Shown here piece by piece: positions 51,523 to 58,497 of a DNA stretch of 64,000 nt. The notes under the pieces were generated by a model. It was not told where the DNA came from. It saw only the letters and a program-made list of their open reading frames with translations, and did no database searches. The stretch is from Streptomyces sp. TLI_053 (GTDB lineage Bacteria; Actinomycetota; Actinomycetes; Streptomycetales; Streptomycetaceae), in assembly GCF_900105395.1 (NCBI RefSeq), contig NZ_LT629775.1, positions 7,033,501 to 7,097,500 on the forward strand. Reading direction: 5' to 3'. Made by a program: the position numbers and the translations under genes. Position 1 is the stretch's first letter; each line of letters starts with the position of its first letter.

Positions 51523-51702
51523 CTCGCGATTCCTGCCCTTCCGGTGGTGGCGGTCAAGGCCATCTGCCCCCCACAACGGCTGCTGTCCGCGCGCTATTCC
51601 GCGGACCCTACCGCGCGATCCGTCGAGCAGAATCCGGCCCCCGTCCGTACCGGAGGGTGTCAGGCACCGAGGTGCCCACCCACCGACCGGGGAGCGGTCA
51701 CC

Positions 51703-52281
51703 ATGCGCAGCACCCGCCGTACCCGTCCCGAAGGCCCGACCGGTTCCGTTCGCGGGACCGGGCGCCTCGCCGTGCTCGCCGCCGCCGGGCTGGCCGCCGC
51801 CGCCCTCGTCGCGGGCTGCGGCTCGTCCGCCTCCTCCGGCGGCTCGCCGCCGACCAACCCGCCCGCCTCCTCCTCGGCACCCTCCGTGCCGGGCACGTCC
51901 GCCGCCACCCTGCGGACCACCACCGACGGCCGGCTCGGCACCGTCGTCACCGACAGCGCGGGTTTCACCCTCTACCGTTTCGACAAGGACAGCGCCACAC
52001 CGCCGACCGCGACCTGCAACGGCGACTGCGCCACCCTCTGGCCCCCGGCCCCCGCCGACGGCACCGCGGTCACCACCGGCGGCATCGACGCGAAACTCGT
52101 CGGCACCGTCACCCGGGCCGACGGCAGCAAGCAGCTCACCCTCGCCGGCCGGCCGCTCTACCGCTACGCCCCCGACCGGAACCCCGGCGACACCAAGGGC
52201 CAGGGCGTCCAGGGCGTCTGGTTCGCGGTGACCCCCGCCGGCGACCGGGCCGCCGCCACCTCGGGCGGCTCCGGTTACTGA
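51703..52281 (+). CDS. COG4315-type lipoprotein with Yx(F/W/Y)xxD motifs
   Basis: 192 residues. A basic N-region and AVLAAAGLAAAALVAGC form a lipoprotein signal with lipobox LVAGC. The mature part has a Ser/Pro spacer, then VVTDSAGFTLYRFDKDS, a CNGDCATLWPP disulfide candidate, and a second motif RPLYRYAPDRNPGDTKGQ; paired YxFxxD motifs define this family of unknown function. GGGGAG precedes ATG 51703. The ECF sigma gene follows 40 bp downstream, so it is probably a cotranscribed member of that regulon. Confidence 0.85.
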   Translation: MRSTRRTRPEGPTGSVRGTGRLAVLAAAGLAAAALVAGCGSSASSGGSPPTNPPASSSAPSVPGTSAATLRTTTDGRLGTVVTDSAGFTLYRFDKDSATPPTATCNGDCATLWPPAPADGTAVTTGGIDAKLVGTVTRADGSKQLTLAGRPLYRYAPDRNPGDTKGQGVQGVWFAVTPAGDRAAATSGGSGY

Positions 52282-52321
52282 GCCCGACGGGCCGCCGCCC
52301 GTACTCGACCCGGAGGCACGG

Positions 52322-52897
52322 GTGCGCAAGGATGTGATGGTGACCGAGGAGCCTCCCGGTGGCGGCCGCCCGGCCGCGCGGAGCGCGCCGGCACCGGACG
52401 AGGAGCTGATGCGCGCCCTCTACCGCGAGCACGCCGGGCCCCTGCTGGGTTTCGTGCTCCACCTCGTCGCCGGGGACCGCCAACGCGCCGAGGACGTCGT
52501 GCAGGAGACCCTGCTGCGGGCCTGGCGCAACCTCCACCGGCTCGACCCGGCTGCCGCGTCGCTGCGCCCCTGGCTGGCCACCGTCGCCCGCCGGATCGTC
52601 ATCGACGGACACCGCGCCGCGCTCGCCCGGCCGCGCGAAGTGGACCCGGCACCGCTGGAGTTGCTGCCCGCCGCGGACGAACTCGACCGCGCACTGCGGA
52701 TGATGACGGTGGCCGACGCCCTCGGCGACCTCTCGCCCGCGCACCGGGAGGTCGTCGTGGAAACCTACTTCAAGGGCCTGACCGCCGGCGAGGCCGCCGC
52801 CGAACTCGGCATCCCCGCAGGCACCGTGCGCTCGCGGCTGTACTACGCGCTGCGGGCGCTCAGGCTCGCCCTGGAGGAACGGGGCGTGACACCGTGA
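52322..52897 (+). CDS. ECF-family RNA polymerase sigma factor
   Basis: 191 residues. Region 2 ELMRALYREHAGPLLGFVLH, with DVVQETLLRAWRNLHRLDPA (promoter -10 recognition helix), and region 4 LSPAHREVVVETYFKGLTAG, EAAAELGIPAGTVRSRLYYA. Sequence and partner resemble the SigK/SigL-type group with RskA-like anti-sigma factors. GTG 52322 follows GGAGG directly. Its stop overlaps the anti-sigma start (GTGA), the standard arrangement that keeps sigma and anti-sigma in balance. Confidence 0.92.
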   Translation: MRKDVMVTEEPPGGGRPAARSAPAPDEELMRALYREHAGPLLGFVLHLVAGDRQRAEDVVQETLLRAWRNLHRLDPAAASLRPWLATVARRIVIDGHRAALARPREVDPAPLELLPAADELDRALRMMTVADALGDLSPAHREVVVETYFKGLTAGEAAAELGIPAGTVRSRLYYALRALRLALEERGVTP

Positions 52898-53604
52898 CAC
52901 CGCACGAGCCCGGCCCCGACCCGTCCGTGCACCTCGACGTCGCCGGCTACGTCCTCGGCGTACTGGACCCGGTCGAACGTGCCGCCTTCGACGCCCATCT
53001 GGCCGCCGGCTGCCCCCGGTGCGCCCGGGAACTGGCCGAACTGACCCCCGTCGGAACCCTGCTGGCCGAGTACGCGGCCGACGGGGACCCGGCCGACCCC
53101 CTGCCGAGTCCGGACCCGGCGCTGCTCGACCGGCTGGTCGCCGAGGCCGGGGCGGTCCGCCGCCGGGGCCGGGTCCGGCGGCTGGCGCTGGTCGTCGCGG
53201 CCGCCGCCGTGGCACTGGCCGGACCGGCCGTGACCGCCGCCGTCATCACCGCCGACTCCCCGCCCGCGGTGGTCGCCACGGCCGCGGCCCACCGCTTCAC
53301 CGGGACGGACCCCGTGACCGGGGCCCGGGCCGTCGTCGGCGTCGACGCCGCGCCCTGGGGCAGCCGGGTCACCCTCGAACTCTCCGGCGTCCCGGGCCCG
53401 CTCACCTGCGACCTGGTCGCCGTCTCCCACGCGGGCGACCGGCAGACAGTGACCACCTGGAGCGTCCCCGCCACCGGCTACACCACCGCCGCTCTCCACA
53501 CCACCGGCGGCACCGCCCTCCCGCCCACCACCATCGACCACTTCGAGATCCGCACCCTCGACACCGACACCCTCCTCCTCACCGTCCCCACCCACACCCC
53601 CTGA
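52894..53604 (+). CDS. Membrane anti-sigma factor, RskA-like
   Basis: 236 residues. A cytoplasmic zinc-binding anti-sigma segment, AFDAHLAAGCPRCARELAEL (His35, Cys40, Cys43), one membrane span at about 90-115 (LALVVAAAAVALAGPAVTAA) and an outer beta-rich RskA-type domain (VTLELSGVPGPLTCDLVAVS). The His-Cys spacing is four residues rather than the canonical three. It should hold the sigma factor at the membrane until proteolysis releases it. Translationally coupled to the sigma gene. The region beyond its stop is the start of the hairpin array. Confidence 0.88.
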   Translation: MTPHEPGPDPSVHLDVAGYVLGVLDPVERAAFDAHLAAGCPRCARELAELTPVGTLLAEYAADGDPADPLPSPDPALLDRLVAEAGAVRRRGRVRRLALVVAAAAVALAGPAVTAAVITADSPPAVVATAAAHRFTGTDPVTGARAVVGVDAAPWGSRVTLELSGVPGPLTCDLVAVSHAGDRQTVTTWSVPATGYTTAALHTTGGTALPPTTIDHFEIRTLDTDTLLLTVPTHTP

Positions 53605-53666
53605 CTGACCCCCACCACCCCCGCAGCGCCGATTCCACCGCCCCCGCCCGACGTGACCAGGGGCAC

Positions 53667-53902
53667 GGAAAGTCGACAAGGCCGACTCCCTGCGCGGGCC
53701 GGCTCTCCCTGGCCGCCTCCGGCCCGCAGGGAGCCGACGAGCCCGACCGACTTCCCAGCCCCGCCGCTCTGCCCGGCGTGACTCGGTGCGACGGTTGGCG
53801 CGGCGCGCGGGAAGTCGATCGAGTCGACTTCCCGCACTGCTCACGGCTCCCGCTGGGTGTCTCGGCCCGCCTGTTGTGGGAAGTCGACGCTGCCGACTTC
53901 CT
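53667..53902. repeat. Hairpin array, left part (four GGAAGTCG/CGACTTCC inverted repeats)
   Basis: Four imperfect to perfect inverted repeats: A 53667-53690, B 53729-53756 (left arm mutated), C 53807-53835 (perfect 12-bp stem GCGGGAAGTCGA with 5-nt loop) and D 53878-53902. C is preceded by a 21-nt leader (53778-53798, ending GTTGG) and D by a different leader beginning GCTCCCGCT (53846-53877); the same two leaders recur in the right part. The IS element at 53926 interrupts the array 24 bp after unit D. No convincing gene overlaps it. Confidence 0.88.
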
Positions 53903-53954
53903 GTGCCCCTCGCAGCCCCCACTTACTGATCGTTTCAGAATGGCCGTCGGGCGG

Positions 53955-54329
53955 TCATTCGTCTTGGAGCCGCTGGAGAATCTGGGTGAAGTCGCCGTCG
54001 GCGAGCAAGCCGGCCAGTACCTGCGTCATGTTGTCGATGCCGGGATCCCGGACGATGAGGCCGTCGGAGCACCAGAAGTAGCGGCCAGCCAGTGCCTCGC
54101 CAGTTCGGGACCACCTCTCCATGAGGCGTTCGACCTCTGCAACGGTGAACACGGTCGCGCTCCAGCGTGAGCCGTCCGCTGTGAGCCGGACCTCGACGTC
54201 GATGTTGCAGACGCTGTCCAGAGGCTCGCCCGCGCTGGGCAGGAACGACGCCTCGAAGTGATCCGTTCGGACGCGGTACCAGGGGCCGTCCCAGCCCTGG
54301 TCAGCGGTTTCGGTCCTGGTGTGGGTCAT
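53955..54329 (-). CDS. Passenger gene of the IS element, hypothetical protein
   Basis: 124 residues, MTHTRTETADQGWDGPWYRV, RTDHFEASFLPSAGEPLDSV, then IDVEVRLTADGSRWSATVFT and GIDNMTQVLAGLLADGDFTQ. It is acidic and soluble, with no DNA-binding motif, and I cannot assign a function; the opening beta-rich part followed by two helices (VAEVERLMERWSRTGEALAG) looks like a compact immunity- or SMI-like small protein only in a general way. Its stop is 12 bp from the left terminal repeat, so it moves with the IS. ATG 54329 or ATG 54341 starts it. Third-position G+C is lower than in neighbouring genes. Confidence 0.65.
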   Translation of the reverse strand: MTHTRTETADQGWDGPWYRVRTDHFEASFLPSAGEPLDSVCNIDVEVRLTADGSRWSATVFTVAEVERLMERWSRTGEALAGRYFWCSDGLIVRDPGIDNMTQVLAGLLADGDFTQILQRLQDE

Positions 54330-54392
54330 ACAGGGGAGCATCTTCGGCCTGCCCGAAGTGCTCAACTGGATTCTCCGGCAAGCTTCAGCGTC

Positions 54393-55201
54393 GTGATCGC
54401 GAACCTTGTCCCCGACGAGCTCTGGGATCGAACAGCCCCACTGATGCCGGCGCGGCCCGTGCGGCGGCATCGCCACCCCGGGCGGCTTCCAGTGCCGGAC
54501 CGTGTCGCGCTCGCTGGCGTCGTCTACGTCCTGCGCAACGGCGTGGCTTGGCGAGACGTACCGGCTTCGGTGGTGGGTTGCTCCGGGGTGACGGCCTGGC
54601 GACGGCTGCGAGACTGGACCGAGGCGGGTCTTCGGCCCCGCCTGCAGGCCGCGTTGTTGACCGAATTGCGCCGAGCAGACCTGTTGGACCTGGACGACTG
54701 CGGGGTGGACGGCTCGCACGTCCGGGCCCTCAAAGGGGGGATCACGTCGGCCCCTCGCCCGTCGATCGTGGCCGGCCCGGCTCCAAGCACCACCTGATCG
54801 TCGATCGCCACGGCACCCCGCTGGCCGTCACACTCACCGGCGGCAACCGGCACGACGTCACCCAACTCCTACCGCTGCTGGACGCGGTCCCACCGATCCG
54901 GGGCCTGCGAGAGCGGCCCCGCCACCGGCCCCGGCGCCTGTACGCCGACCGGGGCTACGACTTCGACAAGTACCGCCGCCAGCTGTGGAAGCGCGGCATC
55001 AAGCCGATGATCGCCCGACGCGGCATCGCCCACGGCTCCGGACTCGGCAAAGTGCGCTGGGTCGTAGAGCGCGCGTTCGCCTGGCTCCACCAGTTCAAGC
55101 GCCTCCGCATCCGCTACGAGCGACGCGCCGACCTCCACCAGGGACTCCTCGAACTCGCCTGCTCAATCGTCTGCCTGCGGCGGCTCTCGCGATCATTCTG
55201 A
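54393..55201 (+). CDS. IS5-family transposase, two frames joined by -1 frameshift
   Basis: The first frame begins VIANLVPDELWDRTAPLMPA at GTG 54393 and runs past DLDDCGVDGSHVRALKGG (first catalytic Asp) to a stop at 54797. The rest, DHVGPSPVDRGRPGSKHHLI, LYADRGYDFDKYRR (second Asp) and VRWVVERAFAWLHQFKRLRI (Glu), is in the -1 frame and ends at 55201 inside the right terminal repeat. The switch point is the run AAAGGGGGG at 54732-54740. Reading back one base there joins the halves exactly, as in programmed frameshifting of IS427-group elements; a one-base deletion in the G run would look the same. Confidence 0.87.
54732..54740 (+). promoter_or_regulatory. Candidate -1 ribosomal frameshift site of the transposase
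   Basis: AAAGGGGGG: slipping back one base at the G run turns the frame from GGG-GGG-ATC to GGG-GGG-GAT and restores the Lys-Gly-Gly-Asp-His sequence expected in the family. Confidence 0.55.
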
Positions 55202-55307
55202 AACGATCAGTTAGTGCGTTGGCCTGGTTGTTGCGTGCGGGGGCGAATTCGCTGGCTTCGGTGCCATGCTGGGTTTGCTTCCCACCCCAGGGCTTTGGCC
55301 CGCCGCT

Positions 55308-56255
55308 GCCGGAGTTCGATTGCCTCGACTTCCGGCTTCTTTCCCTGGGCGGTGCGTGCTGCCGCCGCCCTGCTCGGCGTCGGGCGGGGCGGTCGTTGGC
55401 AGGGCGCGCAGGAAGTCGGCGGTGTCGACTTCCTACGCGCGCCCGATGCTTCCCGTCGGCCTCAGCGCTTCGGCCCGCTGCCCGTGAGAAGTCGACGAGG
55501 CTGCCTTCTCGGCCCACTCTTCGTCGGCGGGGCCTGAGTTCGCCGCCTTGTCCGGCGTGCGCCGAGGTCGTGGTCGGTGGGCGCAGGAAGTCGGTCGGGC
55601 CGACTTCCTGCGCTCGTTCTCCGCCGACGGTGTGTTTCGCTGCTCTGCTGACGTGGCTCGGGGTGATGGTTGGCGGCGCGCGCGAAGTCAACGGGGCCGA
55701 CTTCTTGCGCTGCTCGCGGTTCCCGCTGAGCGCGCTTTGGCCGGCTCGTCGTGGGAAGCCGACTGGGCCGACTTCCCGCTCGGCCTCCCGATCGGCCCCG
55801 CGTGATTCCGCGCTCTGCTGGCGTGAGTCGAGGTGGTGGCTGACGTGGCGCAGGAAGTCAACGGGGCCGACTTCCTGTGCCGCTCTCGGCTCCCGCTCGG
55901 CGCTTCGGCCTGCTCGTTGTGGGCAGTCGATTCTTCCCGGCTTCCTGCGCATCCCGGCCCTTGACCCAGGGCTCCGGTTTCGGCGTAGGAAGTCGACGAT
56001 GACGACTTCCTACGCCCGCTTTCGCCGGTGGCATGCGGCTTCGTTCGGCGTGACTCGAGGTGGTGGTTGGTACGGCGCGGGAAGTCGAGCGTGTCGACTT
56101 CCTACGCCCGTTGCTCTGCCCGGCGCGGCTCGGGATGGTGGTTGGTGGGACGCGCGGGAAGTCGACCCGGCCGACTCCCAGCGGGCGTGGTTCCGCCGTC
56201 CGGGGCGGAGTGGGAAGCGGAGTGGGAAGTCGATCCGGCCGACTTCCCACTCCGC
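55308..56255. repeat. Hairpin array, right part (twelve GGAAGTCG/CGACTTCC inverted repeats)
   Basis: Units: E 55308-55336, F 55404-55440 (15-bp stem, one mismatch), G 55486-55510, H 55581-55613 (perfect 14-bp stem, 5-nt loop), I 55680-55710, J 55753-55777, K 55848-55880, L 55921-55950 (decayed), M 55982-56016 (perfect 14-bp stem, 7-nt loop), N 56074-56108, O 56156-56179, P 56217-56255 (perfect 16-bp stem, 7-nt loop). Stems are longer than the shared core and the outer arms differ between units but match within a unit. A 21-nt leader of the type GTGACTCG followed by a variable base and GGTGGTGGTTGG precedes F, H, I, K, N and O; a second leader type beginning CTCCCGCT precedes J and L. Confidence 0.9.
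56217..56255. terminator. Array unit P acting as terminator of the DUF1990 gene
   Basis: The perfect 16-bp stem GCGGAGTGGGAAGTCG with a 7-nt loop ends 3 bp from the stop codon of the minus-strand DUF1990 gene, so it can terminate that transcript. Confidence 0.6.
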
Positions 56256-56258
56256 GGG

Positions 56259-56804
56259 CTAACGGGTTGCCCAGGTGGCGAGGTGGGTGAGGGCGCGGGC
56301 GCAGCGGCGGGCGAAGAGGTGTTGGGCGAGGGGGAGGAGGGGGCCGGCGAGGCGGGCGTACCAGCGCTGGGGGCGGCTGAAGGCGTTCACGGTGAACCAG
56401 ACCGCCCCGTCCGGTGCCAGTTCCACCACGAAGGTCTCCTCGCCCACCGCGAGGTGCCCCCGGCGGGTGCCGTACGTGAAGCCGTAGCGGTCGGGTTCGC
56501 CCTCGGCGGTGCTCCAGACGACCCGGCACGGGGCGCCGGCCCGCAGCGGGCCGATGCCGATGGCGCACTGGACCGCGACCCCGCGCGCGGCCCGCCCGGC
56601 GTCGGCGGTGATCCGGACACCGGCGGCCCGGTGCATCCGCCAGCCCAGCACGGCCGTCCCGGCGGCGTCGAGGGCGGCGCGGCCGTGGCCGATCAGGGCG
56701 CGGTGGCGGAGGTGGTTGTAGCCGGCCGGGAGCGGGGTGTCGAGGCGGGTGCTGGCGCCGACCTCGGGGTAGTTGAGGTCGCTGAGCGGTGCGTGGGCGT
56801 TCAT
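56259..56804 (-). CDS. DUF1990-family protein
   Basis: 181 residues. LNYPEVGASTRLDTPLPAGY at the start, IGIGPLRAGAPCRVVWSTAE, RYGFTYGTRRGHLAVGEETF and AFSRPQRWYARLAGPLLPLA match DUF1990, a family found beside YndJ-like membrane proteins. Its ATG overlaps the YndJ stop (ATGA), with AGGAGA 8 bases upstream inside the previous gene, so the two are translationally coupled. Molecular function unknown; a lipid-binding SRPBCC-like fold is sometimes suggested. Confidence 0.88.
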   Translation of the reverse strand: MNAHAPLSDLNYPEVGASTRLDTPLPAGYNHLRHRALIGHGRAALDAAGTAVLGWRMHRAAGVRITADAGRAARGVAVQCAIGIGPLRAGAPCRVVWSTAEGEPDRYGFTYGTRRGHLAVGEETFVVELAPDGAVWFTVNAFSRPQRWYARLAGPLLPLAQHLFARRCARALTHLATWATR

Positions 56805-57736
56805 CGAAGGGTCTCCTGCGGGATCGGCGGCATTGGCGGCATCGGCGGCGCCAGCGGCATCGGCGGGACCGGCCGGACCGGCGGCATCGGGGCGAGGGCG
56901 AGGCGCCGCCAGGCGAGCAGCGAGCAGAGGGCGAAGCCGAGGGCGTTGCCGACGCCGTGGGTGGCTGCCATCCAGCCGAGGGTGGGACGGGGGATGCCGG
57001 AGGCCTCGCCGAGGGCCCACCAGAGGGCGAGCAGCATGGTGACGGCGAGGACGGTCGCCGAGACACCGAGCAGGACGGGCGTGCCGGTGCACCGGGGGAC
57101 GCGGCCCCGGTCCCCGGCTCGGGGTCGCAGGTCGCGCCAGGTGAGCAGGCCGACCAGCCACATGCCCGCGGTGAGGACGGCGGCGCCGACGAGCTCGGCC
57201 CAGTCCCCGACGAAGTAGCCGCCGAGCACCAGCAGGGTCCCGGTCGGGACGCTGAGCGCGGCCCACCGGGCGGCGGGGTGGTCGGGGACGGCGCGGCAGA
57301 CGAGTCCGGCGACGAGGGCGGCGGTGAACCCGGCGTAGTGGAAGTGCGGGACGGTCAGGGCCAGGATGTCGAGGTCGAAGCCGAACAGCCGGTACCCGGC
57401 GCGCTCCGCGACCAGGGCCAGTCCGGCGACCGAGGGCATGGCCAGCGCGGTGAGCACGGCGATCTCGGGCGGGGCGAGGGAGCGGGTGCGGGCCAGCCGG
57501 ATCGGGGCGTGGGCGGCGACGGCGAGGGTGCCGAGGGCGTAGCAGGCGGCGGTGCCGGTGGCGAGCGGGCCCCGTGGCAGCCACAGTGACAGGGCACCGG
57601 GGACGGCGGCCAGCGGCCAGAGGCGGCGCAGCCGGACGAGTCCCGGTTCGTCGACGAGTGCGAGGCCGAGCGGGACGACCGCGCCCATGCCGAGCAGGAC
57701 CAGCAGGTCGACCAGTTCGGCGGTTCCTCTGCCCAT
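56801..57736 (-). CDS. YndJ-like integral membrane protein
   Basis: 311 residues with eight to ten membrane segments: LVDLLVLLGMGAVVPLGLAL, AACYALGTLAVAAHAPIRLA, LTVPHFHYAGFTAALVAGLV, then LGWMAATHGVGNALGFALCS. The HFHYAGF motif in a membrane segment is typical of YndJ. The C-terminus is a Pro/Met-rich run (PPMPLAPPMPPMPPIP). ATG 57736 has GGAGG about 10 bases upstream; a TTG at 57766 lies inside an operator palindrome and is unlikely. First gene of the YndJ-DUF1990 operon under the promoter at 57784-57812. Confidence 0.85.
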   Translation of the reverse strand: MGRGTAELVDLLVLLGMGAVVPLGLALVDEPGLVRLRRLWPLAAVPGALSLWLPRGPLATGTAACYALGTLAVAAHAPIRLARTRSLAPPEIAVLTALAMPSVAGLALVAERAGYRLFGFDLDILALTVPHFHYAGFTAALVAGLVCRAVPDHPAARWAALSVPTGTLLVLGGYFVGDWAELVGAAVLTAGMWLVGLLTWRDLRPRAGDRGRVPRCTGTPVLLGVSATVLAVTMLLALWWALGEASGIPRPTLGWMAATHGVGNALGFALCSLLAWRRLALAPMPPVRPVPPMPLAPPMPPMPPIPQETLR

Positions 57737-57752
57737 GGTGACCCGGACCTCC

Positions 57753-57766
57753 TTGAACGCGTTCAA
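57753..57766. promoter_or_regulatory. Operator palindrome 2 of the YndJ operon
   Basis: TTGAACGCGTTCAA, a perfect 14-bp palindrome identical to the one at 57799-57812. It lies downstream of the predicted transcription start, just before the SD. Confidence 0.8.
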
Positions 57767-57783
57767 ACTTCCCTTGCGCGCCG

Positions 57784-57812
57784 ACTCTACGCGGGGGATT
57801 GAACGCGTTCAA
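57784..57812 (-). promoter_or_regulatory. YndJ-DUF1990 promoter with operator palindrome 1
   Basis: On the minus strand TTGAAC (57812-57807) and TAGAGT (57789-57784) are 17 bp apart, a good housekeeping-type promoter. The -35 box is part of the palindrome TTGAACGCGTTCAA (57799-57812), so a bound repressor would block polymerase. Confidence 0.78.
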
Positions 57813-57927
57813 GTTTCAGCCCGCAGGTAGTCGCCGCCACCTGCCCTGGTGTTCACGAGGGGCACGGAGCACCCTGGAGGAGTAGGCGGGGGACCGGACG
57901 AGGAGCGACCGCCGGAGGTGATCCGCC

Positions 57928-58197
57928 ATGCAGACTCTTGTCGGTTGGCACATCGAGATGGAGTTCCACGAGCAGGGGCCGCGGACGGCCGCCGCCGCCC
58001 TGCTGCGACTGGGCGACGGATCGGAGCTGCGCGCGCACGGCTACACCAGCCGCCACCCGTCGGACCCGGAACAGCTCAGGGTCGGCGAGGAGATCGCCGC
58101 CGCACGGGCGCTCAACGACCTCGCCTCGCAGTTGCTCACCAAGGCCCACGGCGAGATCCAGCAGGTCAGCCCGATCCCGACCCACCCGCTGTCGTGA
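57928..58197 (+). CDS. DUF1876-family protein
   Basis: An 89-residue protein, MQTLVGWHIEMEFHEQGPRT, AAAALLRLGDGSELRAHGYT, then EEIAAARALNDLASQLLTKA, typical of DUF1876 (dsRBD-like alpha/beta fold, widespread in actinomycetes, often stress-related). GGAGGTGA 6 bases before the ATG is nearly a perfect SD, suggesting strong translation. Its stop overlaps the start of the next small gene (GTGA). Confidence 0.9.
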   Translation: MQTLVGWHIEMEFHEQGPRTAAAALLRLGDGSELRAHGYTSRHPSDPEQLRVGEEIAAARALNDLASQLLTKAHGEIQQVSPIPTHPLS

Positions 58198-58391
58198 CGC
58201 CGTCGGAAGGTGCCGCGGGCCCGGCCGCCCACCGGTCGCGCATCCCGCTGATCTGCCCGAGGTGCGGGAAGGAGCAGCGGGTGGTGCCCGGCGGGCCGGG
58301 CCGCGCGGTCAAGGTGGTGCACGCCGGGACCGGCCAGGAGGCGTGCGAGCCGGGAGACCTCGCCCGCGCCCCGGAGAACGGCACCGCCTGA
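58194..58391 (+). CDS. Small zinc-ribbon-like protein coupled to DUF1876
   Basis: 65 residues from GTG 58194, VTPSEGAAGPAAHRSRIPLI, CPRCGKEQRVVPGGPGRAVK, then GTGQEACEPGDLARAPENGT. The CPRCGK knuckle looks like half a zinc ribbon; the other Cys is single, so metal binding may need dimerisation. The overlapping GTGA with the DUF1876 stop argues that it is expressed. Third positions are GC-rich as in real genes. Function unknown. Confidence 0.6.
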   Translation: MTPSEGAAGPAAHRSRIPLICPRCGKEQRVVPGGPGRAVKVVHAGTGQEACEPGDLARAPENGTA

Positions 58392-58497
58392 ACGGAGAGC
58401 GGCGCACCCCGGAGAGCGGCGCGCCCCGGAGAACGGCACGGCCCGAGCGGCGACCGGCACCGCCCGGGTGGCGAACGGCACCGCCCGGGCGGGCAGG

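Larger units (their letters stand above)
53923..55213. mobile_element. IS5-family (IS427-like) insertion sequence with passenger gene
   Basis: The element spans 53926-55210 (1,285 bp). Its 17-bp ends are perfect inverted repeats, CTGATCGTTTCAGAATG at 53926-53942 and its complement at 55194-55210, and it is flanked by a 3-bp duplication TTA (53923-53925 and 55211-55213), matching the TNA-type targets of the IS427 group. It carries a DDE transposase in two frames on the plus strand and, unlike ordinary 0.8-0.9 kb members, an extra minus-strand gene beside the left end. It sits inside the hairpin array. Confidence 0.9.

Noticed and set aside
53667..56255. CRISPR array or integron attC array
   Set aside because: The units are inverted repeats of varying length and sequence at irregular spacing, with no identical direct repeats, unique spacers of constant size, cas genes, integrase or attC core sites.
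54985..56262. Long plus-strand open frame across the right hairpin array
   Set aside because: It starts inside the transposase gene in another frame, and the peptide repeats simply reflect the hairpin motifs; codon third positions are not GC-biased as in real genes here. Several other frames are open too.
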